Assembly (NCBI GenBank): GCA_934140155.1 | Contig: CAKPBC010000002.1 | Location: forward strand, 124,001 to 188,000 | Direction of reading: 5' to 3' | Length of the DNA: 64,000 nt | Source: an uncultured Bacilli bacterium | GTDB lineage: Bacteria; Bacillota_I; Bacilli_A; RFN20; CAG-826 | The notes under the pieces: generated by a model | Seen by the model: only the letters and a program-made list of their open reading frames with translations | What the model was told of the DNA's origin: nothing | Database searches by the model: none | Shown here: one piece after another, positions 16,185-26,315 of the stretch | How positions within the stretch are numbered: the first letter of the stretch is position 1 | How the letters are laid out: every line of letters starts with the position of its first letter | Position numbers and translations under genes: made by a program

Positions 16185-17294
16185 ATGAAAATACTTTTTG
16201 TTTTTAATCACCCAGCCCCATATAAAATAAATTTATTAAATGAAATTGCTAAATTTTATGAACTTGATGTTATCTTTGAACGCAAGAGTAATTCTAATAG
16301 ACCAAAAGATTTTTATTATAAAGAAGAATGTAACTTCAATGTAAAATTTTTAAAAGGAATTTACTTTGGTGAAGAAAATCATTTTAGTTTTGCATTAAAA
16401 AGATTTATCAAAAAAAATCATAAAAATTATGATTTAATTATCATGAATGGATATTCAACACTTTCTGAAATTATCGCCATAAATTATATGATTAAGCACA
16501 AAATAAAATATGTACTTTATGTTAATGGTGGCGTTATTCATCGTGTTGAAAAAAATATCAAAAAGAAGTTGAAAACTTATCTTATTTCAAATGCCAGTAT
16601 ATATTTTTCTCCTTGCCAAAAATCTGATGAATTTTTAGTTTATTACGGTGCAAATAAAGAAAGAATTTATAATTATATTTATTCCACTATTTATGAAAAC
16701 GATATTCTTAATACCCCATTAACTCTAAAAGAAAAGCAATTAGAAAGAGAAAAGAATGGTTTACCTAATGATTTTAAACATTATTTTGTAACTTTTGGAC
16801 AATTTATTGACCGCAAAAACAATATGCTTTTGCTTGAATTATTTGCTAAATTACCTAATTATAATCACTTAACTTTAGTGGGATCTGGTGAAGAAGAAAA
16901 TAAATATAAAGAATTTATAAAAAAACATAATATGGAAAATCGTGTTAAAATTATTCCTTTTAAAAAACAACCTAGTTTATTAAAATTTTTACATTGTTTT
17001 GATTATTTTATTTCTTTATCTAAAGAAGATATATATGGTCATATGATTAATGAAGCTTTATCACAAGGATTACCAACAATTGCCTCTAATCGTATCGTAT
17101 CTTCATATAATTTAATTACTAATAACTATAACGGATTTATTGTCGATATATCAGACAAGGACAATATATTAGATATTATGCAAAATCTTATTAACAAAAT
17201 TGATCCAAACAATTGTTTAAACACTTCAAAAGAAAATACTATTGAGAAAATGATTACAACACATTTAGAAATATTAAAGGAATTCGAAAAATGA
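16185..17294 (+). CDS. GT4-family glycosyltransferase
   Basis: 369 residues from ATG 16185 (MKILFVFNHPAPYKINLLNEIA), which gives the normal GT-B opening; TTG 16173 would add MLKP. The N-terminal Rossmann domain is followed by the donor domain from about residue 195 (FVTFGQFIDRKNNMLLLELF), VGSGEEE, and the EDIYGHMINEALSQGLPTIAS segment carrying the E-x7-E nucleotide-sugar motif. Likely transfers a sugar to a membrane-linked polysaccharide precursor. Its stop overlaps the next start (ATGA). Confidence 0.87.
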   Translation: MKILFVFNHPAPYKINLLNEIAKFYELDVIFERKSNSNRPKDFYYKEECNFNVKFLKGIYFGEENHFSFALKRFIKKNHKNYDLIIMNGYSTLSEIIAINYMIKHKIKYVLYVNGGVIHRVEKNIKKKLKTYLISNASIYFSPCQKSDEFLVYYGANKERIYNYIYSTIYENDILNTPLTLKEKQLEREKNGLPNDFKHYFVTFGQFIDRKNNMLLLELFAKLPNYNHLTLVGSGEEENKYKEFIKKHNMENRVKIIPFKKQPSLLKFLHCFDYFISLSKEDIYGHMINEALSQGLPTIASNRIVSSYNLITNNYNGFIVDISDKDNILDIMQNLINKIDPNNCLNTSKENTIEKMITTHLEILKEFEK

Positions 17295-18430
17295 GAATTA
17301 TTTATGTTACAACATCCATAACAAGTTTTGATTTTGAAAAAGCTGTTAAGGAAATCAATTTTAATACCAACCCTAGCAATCAAAATTTTCATCATGCCTT
17401 AATAAGAGCGTGCGCTAGTTATATGAATGTCGATGTTCTTAGTAGCGCTAACGCACTACTTTCTTTAGAAAAAAATGTGGTTAGTGAGGATTACATTAAA
17501 TACCATTATATAAAAAGTAACAAAAACAAATTTTTACGGTATTTTTCTTTAAAACACAATTTAACTTCTAAATTAAAACAATTAATTGACAAAGATAAAG
17601 ATGTTATGATAATTGTTGATGGAATGAATATAACATTAACCGATGCCTGTCTATCATTTGCTAAAAAGCATCTAATAAAGATAATTGGAGTATTCACTGA
17701 TAATCCTAATATGCTATCAAATGTTAAAAAAGTATATATTAAAAAAACATTACAAAATGCCGCTAAATTTGATGGCTATATTTGTTTAACCAAAGCATTA
17801 AATGAATTAGTAAATGTAAATAAAAAGCCATTTACTATAATTGATGGGATTTTCGAAAAAAAAGAGCCAATAAATGGTCATTTAGTCACCAAGGATCCGT
17901 ATATCTTTTTTGGCGGATCACTATATTCTAAATATGGTGTTAAAACTTTAATTAATGCTTTTTTAAATAGTGATATTGACGCTAAATTACTTATTGCTGG
18001 CGCTGGTCCATTACAAGAATATATTGTAAAAAAATCAATAAGATCACATCATCTTATTATATATCTTTCTACTTTATCACAAAACGAATTACAACATTAT
18101 CAAAATCACGCTACTATAAATATAAATCCTCGTCCTTTTACTAAAGAAATGGATGAGTATTGCATTCCTTCAAAAGTATTTGAATATGCTGGTAGTAATG
18201 CTATTACAATATCTACATATCACACTCGATTAAAAGAAGTTTTTGGTGATTCAATTATTTGGGTTAAAGACAACGAATTTGATATGGCTGAAGCAATAGA
18301 AAAAGTTTTTGCTATGACTAATGAAGAAAAAGAAAAAATTGTTAATTCCGCTCATGAAGTTATAAATAAAAATTATACAATTAGTGAAGTTGGTAAAAAA
18401 ATAGTTGATTTAATTAAAAACATTGCTTAA
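17291..18430 (+). CDS. GT4-like glycosyltransferase
   Basis: 379 residues, ATG overlapping the previous stop, with AAAGGAA upstream. The first 200 residues are divergent; from about residue 215 it follows the GT-B donor domain: PYIFFGGSLYSKYGVKTLI, LLIAGAGPLQEYI, INPRPFTKEM and IPSKVFEYAGSNAITIS, where the conserved Lys and Glu contact the donor. The canonical E-x7-E is reduced, so the exact GT subfamily is unclear. Acts with its upstream partner in surface polysaccharide assembly. Its stop overlaps the stop of the convergent gene at 18427-18430. Confidence 0.82.
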   Translation: MRIIYVTTSITSFDFEKAVKEINFNTNPSNQNFHHALIRACASYMNVDVLSSANALLSLEKNVVSEDYIKYHYIKSNKNKFLRYFSLKHNLTSKLKQLIDKDKDVMIIVDGMNITLTDACLSFAKKHLIKIIGVFTDNPNMLSNVKKVYIKKTLQNAAKFDGYICLTKALNELVNVNKKPFTIIDGIFEKKEPINGHLVTKDPYIFFGGSLYSKYGVKTLINAFLNSDIDAKLLIAGAGPLQEYIVKKSIRSHHLIIYLSTLSQNELQHYQNHATININPRPFTKEMDEYCIPSKVFEYAGSNAITISTYHTRLKEVFGDSIIWVKDNEFDMAEAIEKVFAMTNEEKEKIVNSAHEVINKNYTISEVGKKIVDLIKNIA

Positions 18431-18445
18431 TTGCAATGCCTTTTT
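18421..18445. terminator. Bidirectional terminator spanning two overlapping stop codons
   Basis: CATTGC (18421-18426) and GCAATG (18433-18438) pair over a 6-base loop TTAATT that contains both convergent stop codons. T-rich stretches flank it on both sides. Confidence 0.5.
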
Positions 18446-19626
18446 AATTCTTCTTCTATTTTGTTTAAAACTATTTCATTATCAAAATGTTTTTTAAAAT
18501 ATTCAAAATTATTTAAACCCATCTTTTCTTTACTTGGCTCATCTAGTTCTTTGAATTGTTCAAATGCTTTTGTAATGCCTTCAACGCTATTATCACAAAT
18601 AACCGCGCCTTTACTTTCTAATAATACTTGTTTAGCATCTCCACCAATAGAGGCAATAATCGGTTTAGCATTTTGCATATAAAAAGTAAGTTTATTGGGA
18701 ATTGTTTTCCCAACAAATCCCTCATCTTTTAATCCTAAATATAAAGCATCCGCGTTTTTAAAATATGTTCTTGCTTCATTTGCGGGTTTAGCGCCTAAAT
18801 AAATAATATTATTTTCCAAATTATATTCCGATATTTTTGCGATTAAGTAATCTTTAAGTGTTCCTAAACCAATTATATAAAAACGTATTTTCATTTTTGA
18901 AGATAATATTTTAATTGCTTCTATTAAATTAGGAATATTTTGTAGTTTTCCGATATTTCCACAGTATACAAAATTTAAATATTCTTTATCATATTCAAAA
19001 TAATTTTCATTAATAATGTTTGTTTCTAATGTCGGTTGAGGAACAAACTTACATATATTTTCATCTTTGATTTTTATAACATCCTCAAAATATTCAATAA
19101 AACTAGGTGATGATACTAAAATTCTATCAATGGCGTGATAGATTTTTTTGGACCATATTAATAACAAGTTATAAAATAATGTTCCGTGTTTAGTAATACC
19201 TGTTATAACTACAGATTCAGGCCATAAATCCAAACAATGTAAAACATGTTTTATTTTATGCTTTTTAGCATACTTTATTGCTGGAGAAATTGATATAACT
19301 GGCGATAAAGACATCGAATAAACAACATCAAAATCATCATCTAATTTATTAACTTTTCTTTTGGCGTTTCTCCAGAAAGATAAATAGTTTTTTACAATTG
19401 ACATTTTTGTTCCTTTTCTAGGAATAACGTTTACACGATAAATCTTAACACCATTTAAAATTTCATAATCAAGATGTTCATATCCAGGTACTATACGATA
19501 ATATCCATAATTAGGTTTGCCAGTTAAAACAGTAACATCATGGCCTTTTTTTACTAAGTATTCCGCGATTGTGGTAATAGAAAATGGATCAGGATAATAA
19601 TGCTGACTAACTATTAATATTTTCAT
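18427..19626 (-). CDS. WbuB-like GT4 glycosyltransferase
   Basis: 399 residues from ATG at 19626 (MKILIVSQHYYPDPFSITTIAE), preceded by AAGGTGGGTGA; GTG 19635 is rejected. The opening, TGKPNYGYYRIVPGYE and GVKIYRVNVIPRKGTKM are typical of the WbuB-like GT4 group used in exopolysaccharide and O-antigen synthesis. Donor domain motifs are YCGNIGKLQNIPNLIEA and IPNKLTFYMQNAKPIIAS. It is transcribed toward the other two glycosyltransferases. Confidence 0.88.
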   Translation of the reverse strand: MKILIVSQHYYPDPFSITTIAEYLVKKGHDVTVLTGKPNYGYYRIVPGYEHLDYEILNGVKIYRVNVIPRKGTKMSIVKNYLSFWRNAKRKVNKLDDDFDVVYSMSLSPVISISPAIKYAKKHKIKHVLHCLDLWPESVVITGITKHGTLFYNLLLIWSKKIYHAIDRILVSSPSFIEYFEDVIKIKDENICKFVPQPTLETNIINENYFEYDKEYLNFVYCGNIGKLQNIPNLIEAIKILSSKMKIRFYIIGLGTLKDYLIAKISEYNLENNIIYLGAKPANEARTYFKNADALYLGLKDEGFVGKTIPNKLTFYMQNAKPIIASIGGDAKQVLLESKGAVICDNSVEGITKAFEQFKELDEPSKEKMGLNNFEYFKKHFDNEIVLNKIEEELKRHCN

Positions 19627-19657
19627 TTCTATCACCCACCTTTTTATATTCTAATAT

Positions 19658-19673
19658 AAAAGTTTATACTTTT
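19658..19673. promoter_or_regulatory. Inverted repeat AAAAGT-n4-ACTTTT in the divergent GT/wzx intergenic region
   Basis: Six-base arms flank TTAT between two divergent genes. On the minus strand a TTGCTA/TATATT pair (16 bases apart) overlaps it. It could be an operator or chance in AT-rich DNA. Confidence 0.3.
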
Positions 19674-19696
19674 ATAGCAATTTATAAAAAAAAAGT

Positions 19697-19702
19697 TATA
19701 AT
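19697..19702 (+). promoter_or_regulatory. -10 box of the wzx-like gene
   Basis: TATAAT lies 22 bases before the ATG at 19724, with AAAAGGAG between. The -35 region is not well matched. Confidence 0.4.
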
Positions 19703-19723
19703 TATATAAGAAAAGGAGCAACT

Positions 19724-21187
19724 ATGAAAGATAATATTCGCTATAGTGTAATAGTAAATTTAATCAAAACATTAGTTCTGACTCTTTTATCTTTTATTTC
19801 TTTTCCCCATGTCTGCGCTGCTTTAGGCGCTGAAGTTATGGGGACTTACACTTGGGCTAATACCTTTGTTTTTTATTTTTTAATCATTGCTAAATCTGGT
19901 ATTCCAAACATTGCCATAAGAGAATGTTCCAAAGTTAAAGATGATAAAATTGCTTTATCCAAAAAAGTACAAGAATTTTTTATCATACAAGCTATACATA
20001 CAATTTTAGCATTTACACTTATGTGTATTGGTGTGTTTTCTGTTAAAGAACTATTTGAATGGAAAGACTTAATCTTTATCTTAAGTATTAATTTTTTAGT
20101 TAGTACATTTTCTTTTGAATGGCTATTTATTGCTTTAGAAAAACATTATTTTATATCATTAAGATCAATTGCTACACTTGCTACTTGCTCATTATTAATT
20201 ATTAGTTTAGTAAGAAGACCAACAGATTTGTATTTGTACTCATTTTTAGCAATTTTATCAACGATATTAAACGTAATAATAAATGTGTTTTGCTTAAAAA
20301 AATATGTAACTTTTAAATATGTTGGCCCTTATGAATTTAAATCATATTTAAAACCTATTTTTGTGGTATTTATTATTTCTTTAATGCTTACTTTATATAA
20401 CTCCACTGACACATTTATTTTAGGATTTTTAGACAAATCTAAAAGCCAAGTAGCTAATTATTCAGTAGGTGTTAAAAGCATCGAAATCATAATTGCTCTT
20501 ATCACTTCTCTTGATGCTGTATTTATTCCAAGAGCTACAAGATATTTTAAAATGGATAATAAATATTTCTTTAATAATTTAACTAGATATGGCTTTAATA
20601 TTTGTTTATTTATTGCAATTCCCGCGATTGCTTCAATGTCAATGTTATCACATCAAATAACGAATATTATATCTGGTGGTAGTGTGGAATATCAAGAAGC
20701 ACCAATTGTATTAATTATACTTGTTAGTATGTCTTTAACATTCTCCTTATCCGATATGATTTATGAACAAGTACTTCTACCAATGAAAAAAGAAAAATAT
20801 TACCTATATACTTTACTTCTTGGCGCAATTTTGAATATTGGCGGCTCAATATATTTAGGTAATATTTTTAAAGAATATAATAATAATCCCGCAATTGGAG
20901 TGGCAATAGCCACAATGCTAACAGATATAATCGTATTAATTAATTTAATTGTTGTAACTAAAGAATATGTAATAAAAGCTTTATTTAATAAAAATACTCT
21001 GAAATTATTTATTGGCGGCATTAGCGTTCTTGTATCATCATTTATAATTGCTTATGTCATTTCTATTAATAATGATATCATTAAAATAATCTTAACAGTT
21101 TGTATAGGCGCATTTATTTATATTGGCGTATTAGCATTATTAAAAGAAGATTTAGTTTATTCATTTATTAGAAAAAAGAATAAATAA
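19724..21187 (+). CDS. Polysaccharide flippase, Wzx/MATE-like superfamily
   Basis: 487 residues with about 14 hydrophobic segments. The N-terminal pattern (NIRYSVIVNLIKTLVLTLLSF, FPHVCAALGAEVMGTYTWAN) and the long PST-family repeat of helices identify a lipid-linked oligosaccharide flippase that moves undecaprenyl-linked repeat units outward. Ribosome binding site AAAAGGAG. It fits functionally with the adjacent glycosyltransferases; the matching polymerase may be the polytopic protein at 32416. Confidence 0.88.
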   Translation: MKDNIRYSVIVNLIKTLVLTLLSFISFPHVCAALGAEVMGTYTWANTFVFYFLIIAKSGIPNIAIRECSKVKDDKIALSKKVQEFFIIQAIHTILAFTLMCIGVFSVKELFEWKDLIFILSINFLVSTFSFEWLFIALEKHYFISLRSIATLATCSLLIISLVRRPTDLYLYSFLAILSTILNVIINVFCLKKYVTFKYVGPYEFKSYLKPIFVVFIISLMLTLYNSTDTFILGFLDKSKSQVANYSVGVKSIEIIIALITSLDAVFIPRATRYFKMDNKYFFNNLTRYGFNICLFIAIPAIASMSMLSHQITNIISGGSVEYQEAPIVLIILVSMSLTFSLSDMIYEQVLLPMKKEKYYLYTLLLGAILNIGGSIYLGNIFKEYNNNPAIGVAIATMLTDIIVLINLIVVTKEYVIKALFNKNTLKLFIGGISVLVSSFIIAYVISINNDIIKIILTVCIGAFIYIGVLALLKEDLVYSFIRKKNK

Positions 21188-21203
21188 TGTTTTTTTTGCA
21201 ATC

Positions 21204-21232
21204 AAAAACGCATCTAAATGATGCGTTTTTAT
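21204..21232. terminator. Bidirectional terminator between wzx and the LRR protein gene
   Basis: AAAACGCATC and GATGCGTTTT (21205-21228) form a strong stem with a short TAAAT loop, flanked by A and T runs on both sides, serving the two convergent genes. Confidence 0.85.
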
Positions 21233-23233
21233 TTACCACATTACTACTTTGTTATCAGCATCATAGTGCCAACAACCAGCTTTTTCTGTTTCAGAATAGA
21301 AAACAATTGTCGCTGTAGTTGGAGCCCAACCATCAATCCAACCTCTTTGCGATTCTGTTGTTCCAACAAAAATATTTTCTAATTTATTGCAGTTCGCAAA
21401 AGCATCTTTTTCAATTGTTGATACTTTACCAAGTAATTGGATGCTGACTAAATTGTCACAATCTCTAAAGGCACTATTTTTAATAGTAACTACATTTTTA
21501 GGTACCACTAATTCAGTTAAACCTTCACAGTTTTCAAAAATTGAATTATTTAATGTTTTAAATGATGAATTAGTAGGTAATGTAACATTCTTTAAATTAG
21601 TACAATCTTTAAATACTGATCCTTGAATAGCGCTAACTGTATTTGGTATAACTATTGATTCTAATGACGTATCACCAGCGAAACATTCAGCGTTAATTGC
21701 GGTAAAGATATGGTCTTTATCCCTATTTTCACCAAAATTAACTTTTGTTAAATTACGGCAATCTTTTAACATTCCACGTTCAAAACTAGTTACAGTTACA
21801 GGAGTATTAAATTCAATTAATCCCGTCCCTTCAAAGGCACTTTCGCCAATTTGCACAATCGACTTTTTAATAGGGACTTTTTTAGATTGATTAAAACCTA
21901 TATATTCATCTTCTTCAAATTCTTTATATGGGAAATATATAGAAGTTAATTTACTACATCCAGAAAACGCTCTACTTCCGATAGTTTGTACACCTGTATA
22001 AGTATACTCATATAAATCGTTACCATATGCATCTTTTTCTTTTTCTTCGTGTTTTGGATCAAATTCATTATAAACAGCGCTTTTTGTTTGAATCATGTCT
22101 TCTTCTTTAACTAATTCAATACTTTCTAAAGCGGTGTCTCCCATAAATAATTCACTAGGAATCGTTTGAATGAGTTTAGGTGTTTTAAATGTTTTAATTC
22201 TTGTATAACTAAAAGCCCCAATACCTAAGAAAGTAACATTATCACTTAAAGACATCTCGGTAATATTTTCATCATTAGCAAATGCATAGTCATCAATTTT
22301 TGTAACACTTGTAGGAATTGTAACATTACCTAAATTCAAGCAATTAGCAAATGTTCTTTCATTAATTGTGGTAAGTTCATTAGATAATGTGATTGAACTA
22401 ATATTAGTATTATTAAATGCATTGCTACCAATAGAAGTTACTTTTGATAAATCAATAGTTTCTAAACTAGCACAATCAGAAAAAGCACCATCATTAATTT
22501 GTGTAACATTTTTTAAATCAACAGATTTTAAATTGCGGCAATTAGCAAATACTTCTTTTGGTAATTGTGTATATTTAGATGGTAATTCGACACCAACAAT
22601 ACCTGGTTGATCTTTAAATGACCCTGAACATAATTCTTTTACTTCACTAGGAATATATAAATATTGTTTGCTAGTAACTTCATTGCTACCTTTATCTTCT
22701 TCAGATTTTACGATAGTATTATTAGCAATTTCTCCATCATATTTATATAGGAAATCTTCAAACATAATGAATTTATCACCATTTTCATCAGTAATTGATT
22801 TATATTCCCAGTTATCTGATCCTTCAAATACATCAACACCAACTGAAGTTAATTCTCCTTTAACAATTACTTTTTTAAGATTAACGCAATTGCCAAATGC
22901 TTGGTCGCCAATTACTGAAACACTTTTAGGTAAAACTACTGTTTTAAGACGATTTAAGCCATAAAATGCTTGAGCATCAATGCCAACAACTTTATGCCCT
23001 TTTAATTGCTTTGGAACTTCAAAATATGAAGGATAATTTTTATCTTGGTTAATGGCAGTAATATAAGCATCAGTATTTTTGTTTTCAGAATTTTTTTCAT
23101 ATCTAAAACTTATATAACCAATGTTTTGAAGATCTTTTAAAGAAAATTCAATTAATGCCCAATATATTCCAGTAACAACCGCAACTGTGCCTAACACTGG
23201 AAAGAATATTTTACAAAACTTTTTCTTATTCAT
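21233..23233 (-). CDS. Membrane-anchored BspA-type leucine-rich repeat protein
   Basis: 666 residues from ATG at 23233, preceded by GGAAGGTG. One membrane segment at about residues 9-28 (FFPVLGTVAVVTGIYWALI) without a lipobox anchors a large extracellular domain. From about residue 60 to the end the protein is a run of roughly 15-20 LRR_5 repeats with the pattern AFxxCxxLxxVxLPxSVxxI (for example FANCLNLGNVTIPTSVTKI). Such proteins bind host or bacterial surfaces. The start overlaps the oppF stop (ATGAATAA), so it is translated as the last gene of the opp operon. Ends at the shared terminator. Confidence 0.9.
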   Translation of the reverse strand: MNKKKFCKIFFPVLGTVAVVTGIYWALIEFSLKDLQNIGYISFRYEKNSENKNTDAYITAINQDKNYPSYFEVPKQLKGHKVVGIDAQAFYGLNRLKTVVLPKSVSVIGDQAFGNCVNLKKVIVKGELTSVGVDVFEGSDNWEYKSITDENGDKFIMFEDFLYKYDGEIANNTIVKSEEDKGSNEVTSKQYLYIPSEVKELCSGSFKDQPGIVGVELPSKYTQLPKEVFANCRNLKSVDLKNVTQINDGAFSDCASLETIDLSKVTSIGSNAFNNTNISSITLSNELTTINERTFANCLNLGNVTIPTSVTKIDDYAFANDENITEMSLSDNVTFLGIGAFSYTRIKTFKTPKLIQTIPSELFMGDTALESIELVKEEDMIQTKSAVYNEFDPKHEEKEKDAYGNDLYEYTYTGVQTIGSRAFSGCSKLTSIYFPYKEFEEDEYIGFNQSKKVPIKKSIVQIGESAFEGTGLIEFNTPVTVTSFERGMLKDCRNLTKVNFGENRDKDHIFTAINAECFAGDTSLESIVIPNTVSAIQGSVFKDCTNLKNVTLPTNSSFKTLNNSIFENCEGLTELVVPKNVVTIKNSAFRDCDNLVSIQLLGKVSTIEKDAFANCNKLENIFVGTTESQRGWIDGWAPTTATIVFYSETEKAGCWHYDADNKVVMW

Positions 23234-24236
23234 GTTTAGCACCTTCCTTCAAACTAGCAATAATTTCTTTATATTTCTTTAACTCTTTTAAATTACAACG
23301 GACATAGTGATGTTTTTCAACTTCATAAAAATCTGCTGGATCATCACTAGTATAATTATGAACACTTGGATCATAAACAAATGAAACTTTGTTCTTTTCG
23401 ATTGCTGGATCAGGTAAAGGAATCGCAGATAATAAAGATTTCGTATAAGGATGAAGTGGAACTTCAAATAAACGATCAGCAGGACATAATTCTACTAAAC
23501 GTCCTTGATAAATAACTGCAATACGATCAGAAATGTATTTTACAACTGATAAATCGTGAGCAATAAATAATACAGTCAATCCACGTTCTTCTCTAAATTC
23601 TTTAATTAAGTTTAATACTTGTGCACGAATTGATACATCAAGCGCTGAAATAGGTTCATCAGCAATAATTAATTCTGGATTCATAATCATACAACGAGCA
23701 ATACCAATACGTTGACGTTGACCACCAGAGAATTCATGCGGATAACGTTTTAAGTGTTCAACACTTAAACCAACACGGCGAATCATTTTTTCAACTTTTT
23801 GACGACGATCAGCTTCATCTTTATATAAGTGGAAAGCTCTTAAACCTTCCGAAATAATATAATCAACATTACTACGATCATTTAAAGAAGCTGAAGGATC
23901 TTGGAAAATCATTTGAATTTTAGTTTTTAAATTTCTTTCTTTTTCTTTGCCAATTTTTCCTGAAATTACTTCTTTATTATCTCCATAAAGAATTTGTCCG
24001 CCAGAAATAGGAATAATACGAATTAAGCCTCTACCAATGGTGGTCTTACCACTACCAGACTCACCAACAAGACCAAGAATTTCGCCTTTATAAATATCAA
24101 GATTTAAATCTTTAATAATAACTCTTTCATAAATACCATGTTTAAATGAAATTTTGACATTTTGGAAAGATACTAAGACATCACGGCGATTATTTTGATG
24201 ATGTACATCAACATATTTTATAGTTTCATTATTCAT
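23226..24236 (-). CDS. oppF: Oligopeptide ABC transporter ATPase OppF
   Basis: 336 residues from ATG at 24236, overlapping the oppD stop by ATGAATAA. Walker A is GESGSGKTTI, signature FSGGQRQRI, Walker B ELIIADEPISALD, and the Opp/Dpp C-terminal oligopeptide domain around HPYTKSLLSAIPLPDP is present. It hydrolyses ATP with OppD for peptide import. The last third has a D/E-rich insertion before a short C-terminus without a clear iron-sulfur Cys cluster. Confidence 0.95.
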   Translation of the reverse strand: MNNETIKYVDVHHQNNRRDVLVSFQNVKISFKHGIYERVIIKDLNLDIYKGEILGLVGESGSGKTTIGRGLIRIIPISGGQILYGDNKEVISGKIGKEKERNLKTKIQMIFQDPSASLNDRSNVDYIISEGLRAFHLYKDEADRRQKVEKMIRRVGLSVEHLKRYPHEFSGGQRQRIGIARCMIMNPELIIADEPISALDVSIRAQVLNLIKEFREERGLTVLFIAHDLSVVKYISDRIAVIYQGRLVELCPADRLFEVPLHPYTKSLLSAIPLPDPAIEKNKVSFVYDPSVHNYTSDDPADFYEVEKHHYVRCNLKELKKYKEIIASLKEGAKHE

Positions 24237-25314
24237 GATGTTCACCGCCAATCTCTAAATCTTTTTGAATTTCACTAGATACTTCTTTAATACGCTTTGA
24301 TAAGTTTTGAATAAGTGCTGGTTTTTCAATATGTGGAGCACGTGGATCAAGTAACCATGTCTTAGCGGAGTGAGTATCACTTATTTTAAACATTGGTGGA
24401 TCAATAAGGAAATCAATACGCATTGCATATTTATTTCTTACTGCAAATGCATCACCAATAATTTCACTTGTAAATGTTGGTGGGTTACCTGGAATATAAC
24501 TTAATGGCTCATCTTTGCTTCCTAATTGAGGAAGTGATGATAATAATGCCCAAGTATATGGATGTGCAGAACGATAGAAGATATCTTCAACAGTTCCATA
24601 TTCAACAATTTGACCACCATACATAACTGCTACACGATCAGCAACATTAGCAACAACGCCTAAATCGTGAGTAATAAATATTGTTGTCCATTTATATTCT
24701 TTTTGTAATTCTTTAATAAGTGATAAGATTTGCGCTTGTACTGTTACGTCAAGAGCGGTTGTAGGCTCATCACAAATAAGAATTTCTGGTCGACAAGCTA
24801 AGGCAATAGCAATAACGACACGTTGACGCATACCACCAGAATATTGGAAAGGATAATCATTATATCTTTTTTCGGGTTCTGGAATACGAACTTTTCTAAG
24901 TAAATTAATAGCTTCTTCTTTAGCTTCTTCTTTGCTTAATCCATGATGTAAACGTAATACTTCAGAGATTTGGTAGCCAATAGAAAATAAAGGATTTAAA
25001 GAAGTCATTGGGTCTTGGAAGATAGTAGCAATTCTTTTGCCACGAATTCCCGCCCATTCTTCAGATTTTTTTAGAGTTGTTAAATCTAAATCGCCAAACA
25101 TAATACTACCATTAGAAATATAACCATTACTATCAAGCATACCAGTAAATGTTTTAGTAAATACTGATTTACCAGAACCAGATTCTCCAACAATAGCTAA
25201 TGTTTCGCCTTCATAAACGTCAAGAGAAATATTACGAATAACAGACATTTTTTTGCCGTGTGATAAGAATCCCACGCTTAAGTCTTTTACTTCAAGAACT
25301 TTTTTCTTTTCCAT
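24229..25314 (-). CDS. oppD: Oligopeptide ABC transporter ATPase OppD
   Basis: 361 residues. Walker A GESGSGKSVF, signature YSGGMRQRV, Walker B EILICDEPTTALD, switch His in IFITHDLGVVA, and the oligopeptide/dipeptide C-terminal region AHPYTWALLSSLPQLG. About 20 extra residues near 275-330 (MRIDFLIDPPMFKISDTHSA) lengthen it relative to many OppD. Ribosome binding site AGGAGG. Coupled to oppF. Confidence 0.95.
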   Translation of the reverse strand: MEKKKVLEVKDLSVGFLSHGKKMSVIRNISLDVYEGETLAIVGESGSGKSVFTKTFTGMLDSNGYISNGSIMFGDLDLTTLKKSEEWAGIRGKRIATIFQDPMTSLNPLFSIGYQISEVLRLHHGLSKEEAKEEAINLLRKVRIPEPEKRYNDYPFQYSGGMRQRVVIAIALACRPEILICDEPTTALDVTVQAQILSLIKELQKEYKWTTIFITHDLGVVANVADRVAVMYGGQIVEYGTVEDIFYRSAHPYTWALLSSLPQLGSKDEPLSYIPGNPPTFTSEIIGDAFAVRNKYAMRIDFLIDPPMFKISDTHSAKTWLLDPRAPHIEKPALIQNLSKRIKEVSSEIQKDLEIGGEHHE

Positions 25315-25324
25315 AACTATCCTC

Positions 25325-26302
25325 CTAACGATGATTTTTAGGATCAGTAGCGTCCGCTAAAGCTAAACCTAAATAGAAGAAACATACTGTTAATGGAACC
25401 ATGACAACCATTGGCGCAAATAATATATGCGGGTGCGTTGCCCATTTTGGATCACTAGCAGCAAGTGTTAATACTTGTCCTAATGTAACTTTTTCTGCAG
25501 CATTAAAACTTAAATTGAAATAAGCTAAGCCAACTTCAGAAGAAATTGCGCCTGGAATTGCTGTAGAAACAACTGTAACAATAACAGAAATTAGATAAGG
25601 TAATAAGTTATGAGTAATCATTGCTTTTGCTGAACTACCAAGAGTTTGAGAAGCAATATTATATTCACGGTTTCTAATAATAATAATTTGATTACGAATA
25701 AATCCAGCAAGCCCCATCCATCCAAAGGCACATAGTACTAAGACAATAGTCCAGAATGAACGATTTAAGAATTGCATTAACAAAATGTAAATTAAGATAG
25801 AAGGAATATTACTAATAAAGTTACGTAATTCAATCAAAATAGGATCTAACCATTTAAAATATCCCCACATTGAACCAATCAATATTCCAAAGAAAGTATC
25901 GATAAGAGCCACAACAGTACCAAGGAGTAAAGAAAGTTGTGTTCCTTTCCATACCAATGTCCAAAGATCAAGTTCAGAATATGCGCCCATTTGTCCACCA
26001 GCAATACCAAACAAGTGTTCGGCTGATGGGCCTTCATAAGCACGACCAGAGAATACTTCTCTAGTTGTACCAAGTACTTCATATTGTTGAATTAATGGTC
26101 CAACGAAAGCCATTAATACTAATAATCCTAAAATAACAATACAGACAATTGTTAATGGATTTTTCCATAATTGTTTGAATGTTTCACCCCAATAAGAATA
26201 TGGAGTTTCATCAAGCTTTTCTGCCTCATCATTAGAGGTTCCAACAATTGTAAATAATTCTTTATTATCAAATTCGATAATATCATCAATGTTTTTTGCC
26301 AT
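25325..26302 (-). CDS. oppC: Oligopeptide ABC transporter permease OppC
   Basis: 325 residues with an N-terminal membrane helix (about 45-68) followed by an OppB/C-type transmembrane domain of five helices. The coupling (EAA) loop is in REYNIASQTLGSSAKAMITHNLLP. An extracytoplasmic loop separates helices 1 and 2. It pairs with OppB; AGGGGGTGG-type ribosome binding site upstream. Confidence 0.94.
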   Translation of the reverse strand: MAKNIDDIIEFDNKELFTIVGTSNDEAEKLDETPYSYWGETFKQLWKNPLTIVCIVILGLLVLMAFVGPLIQQYEVLGTTREVFSGRAYEGPSAEHLFGIAGGQMGAYSELDLWTLVWKGTQLSLLLGTVVALIDTFFGILIGSMWGYFKWLDPILIELRNFISNIPSILIYILLMQFLNRSFWTIVLVLCAFGWMGLAGFIRNQIIIIRNREYNIASQTLGSSAKAMITHNLLPYLISVIVTVVSTAIPGAISSEVGLAYFNLSFNAAEKVTLGQVLTLAASDPKWATHPHILFAPMVVMVPLTVCFFYLGLALADATDPKNHR

Positions 26303-26315
26303 TTACTCCACCCCC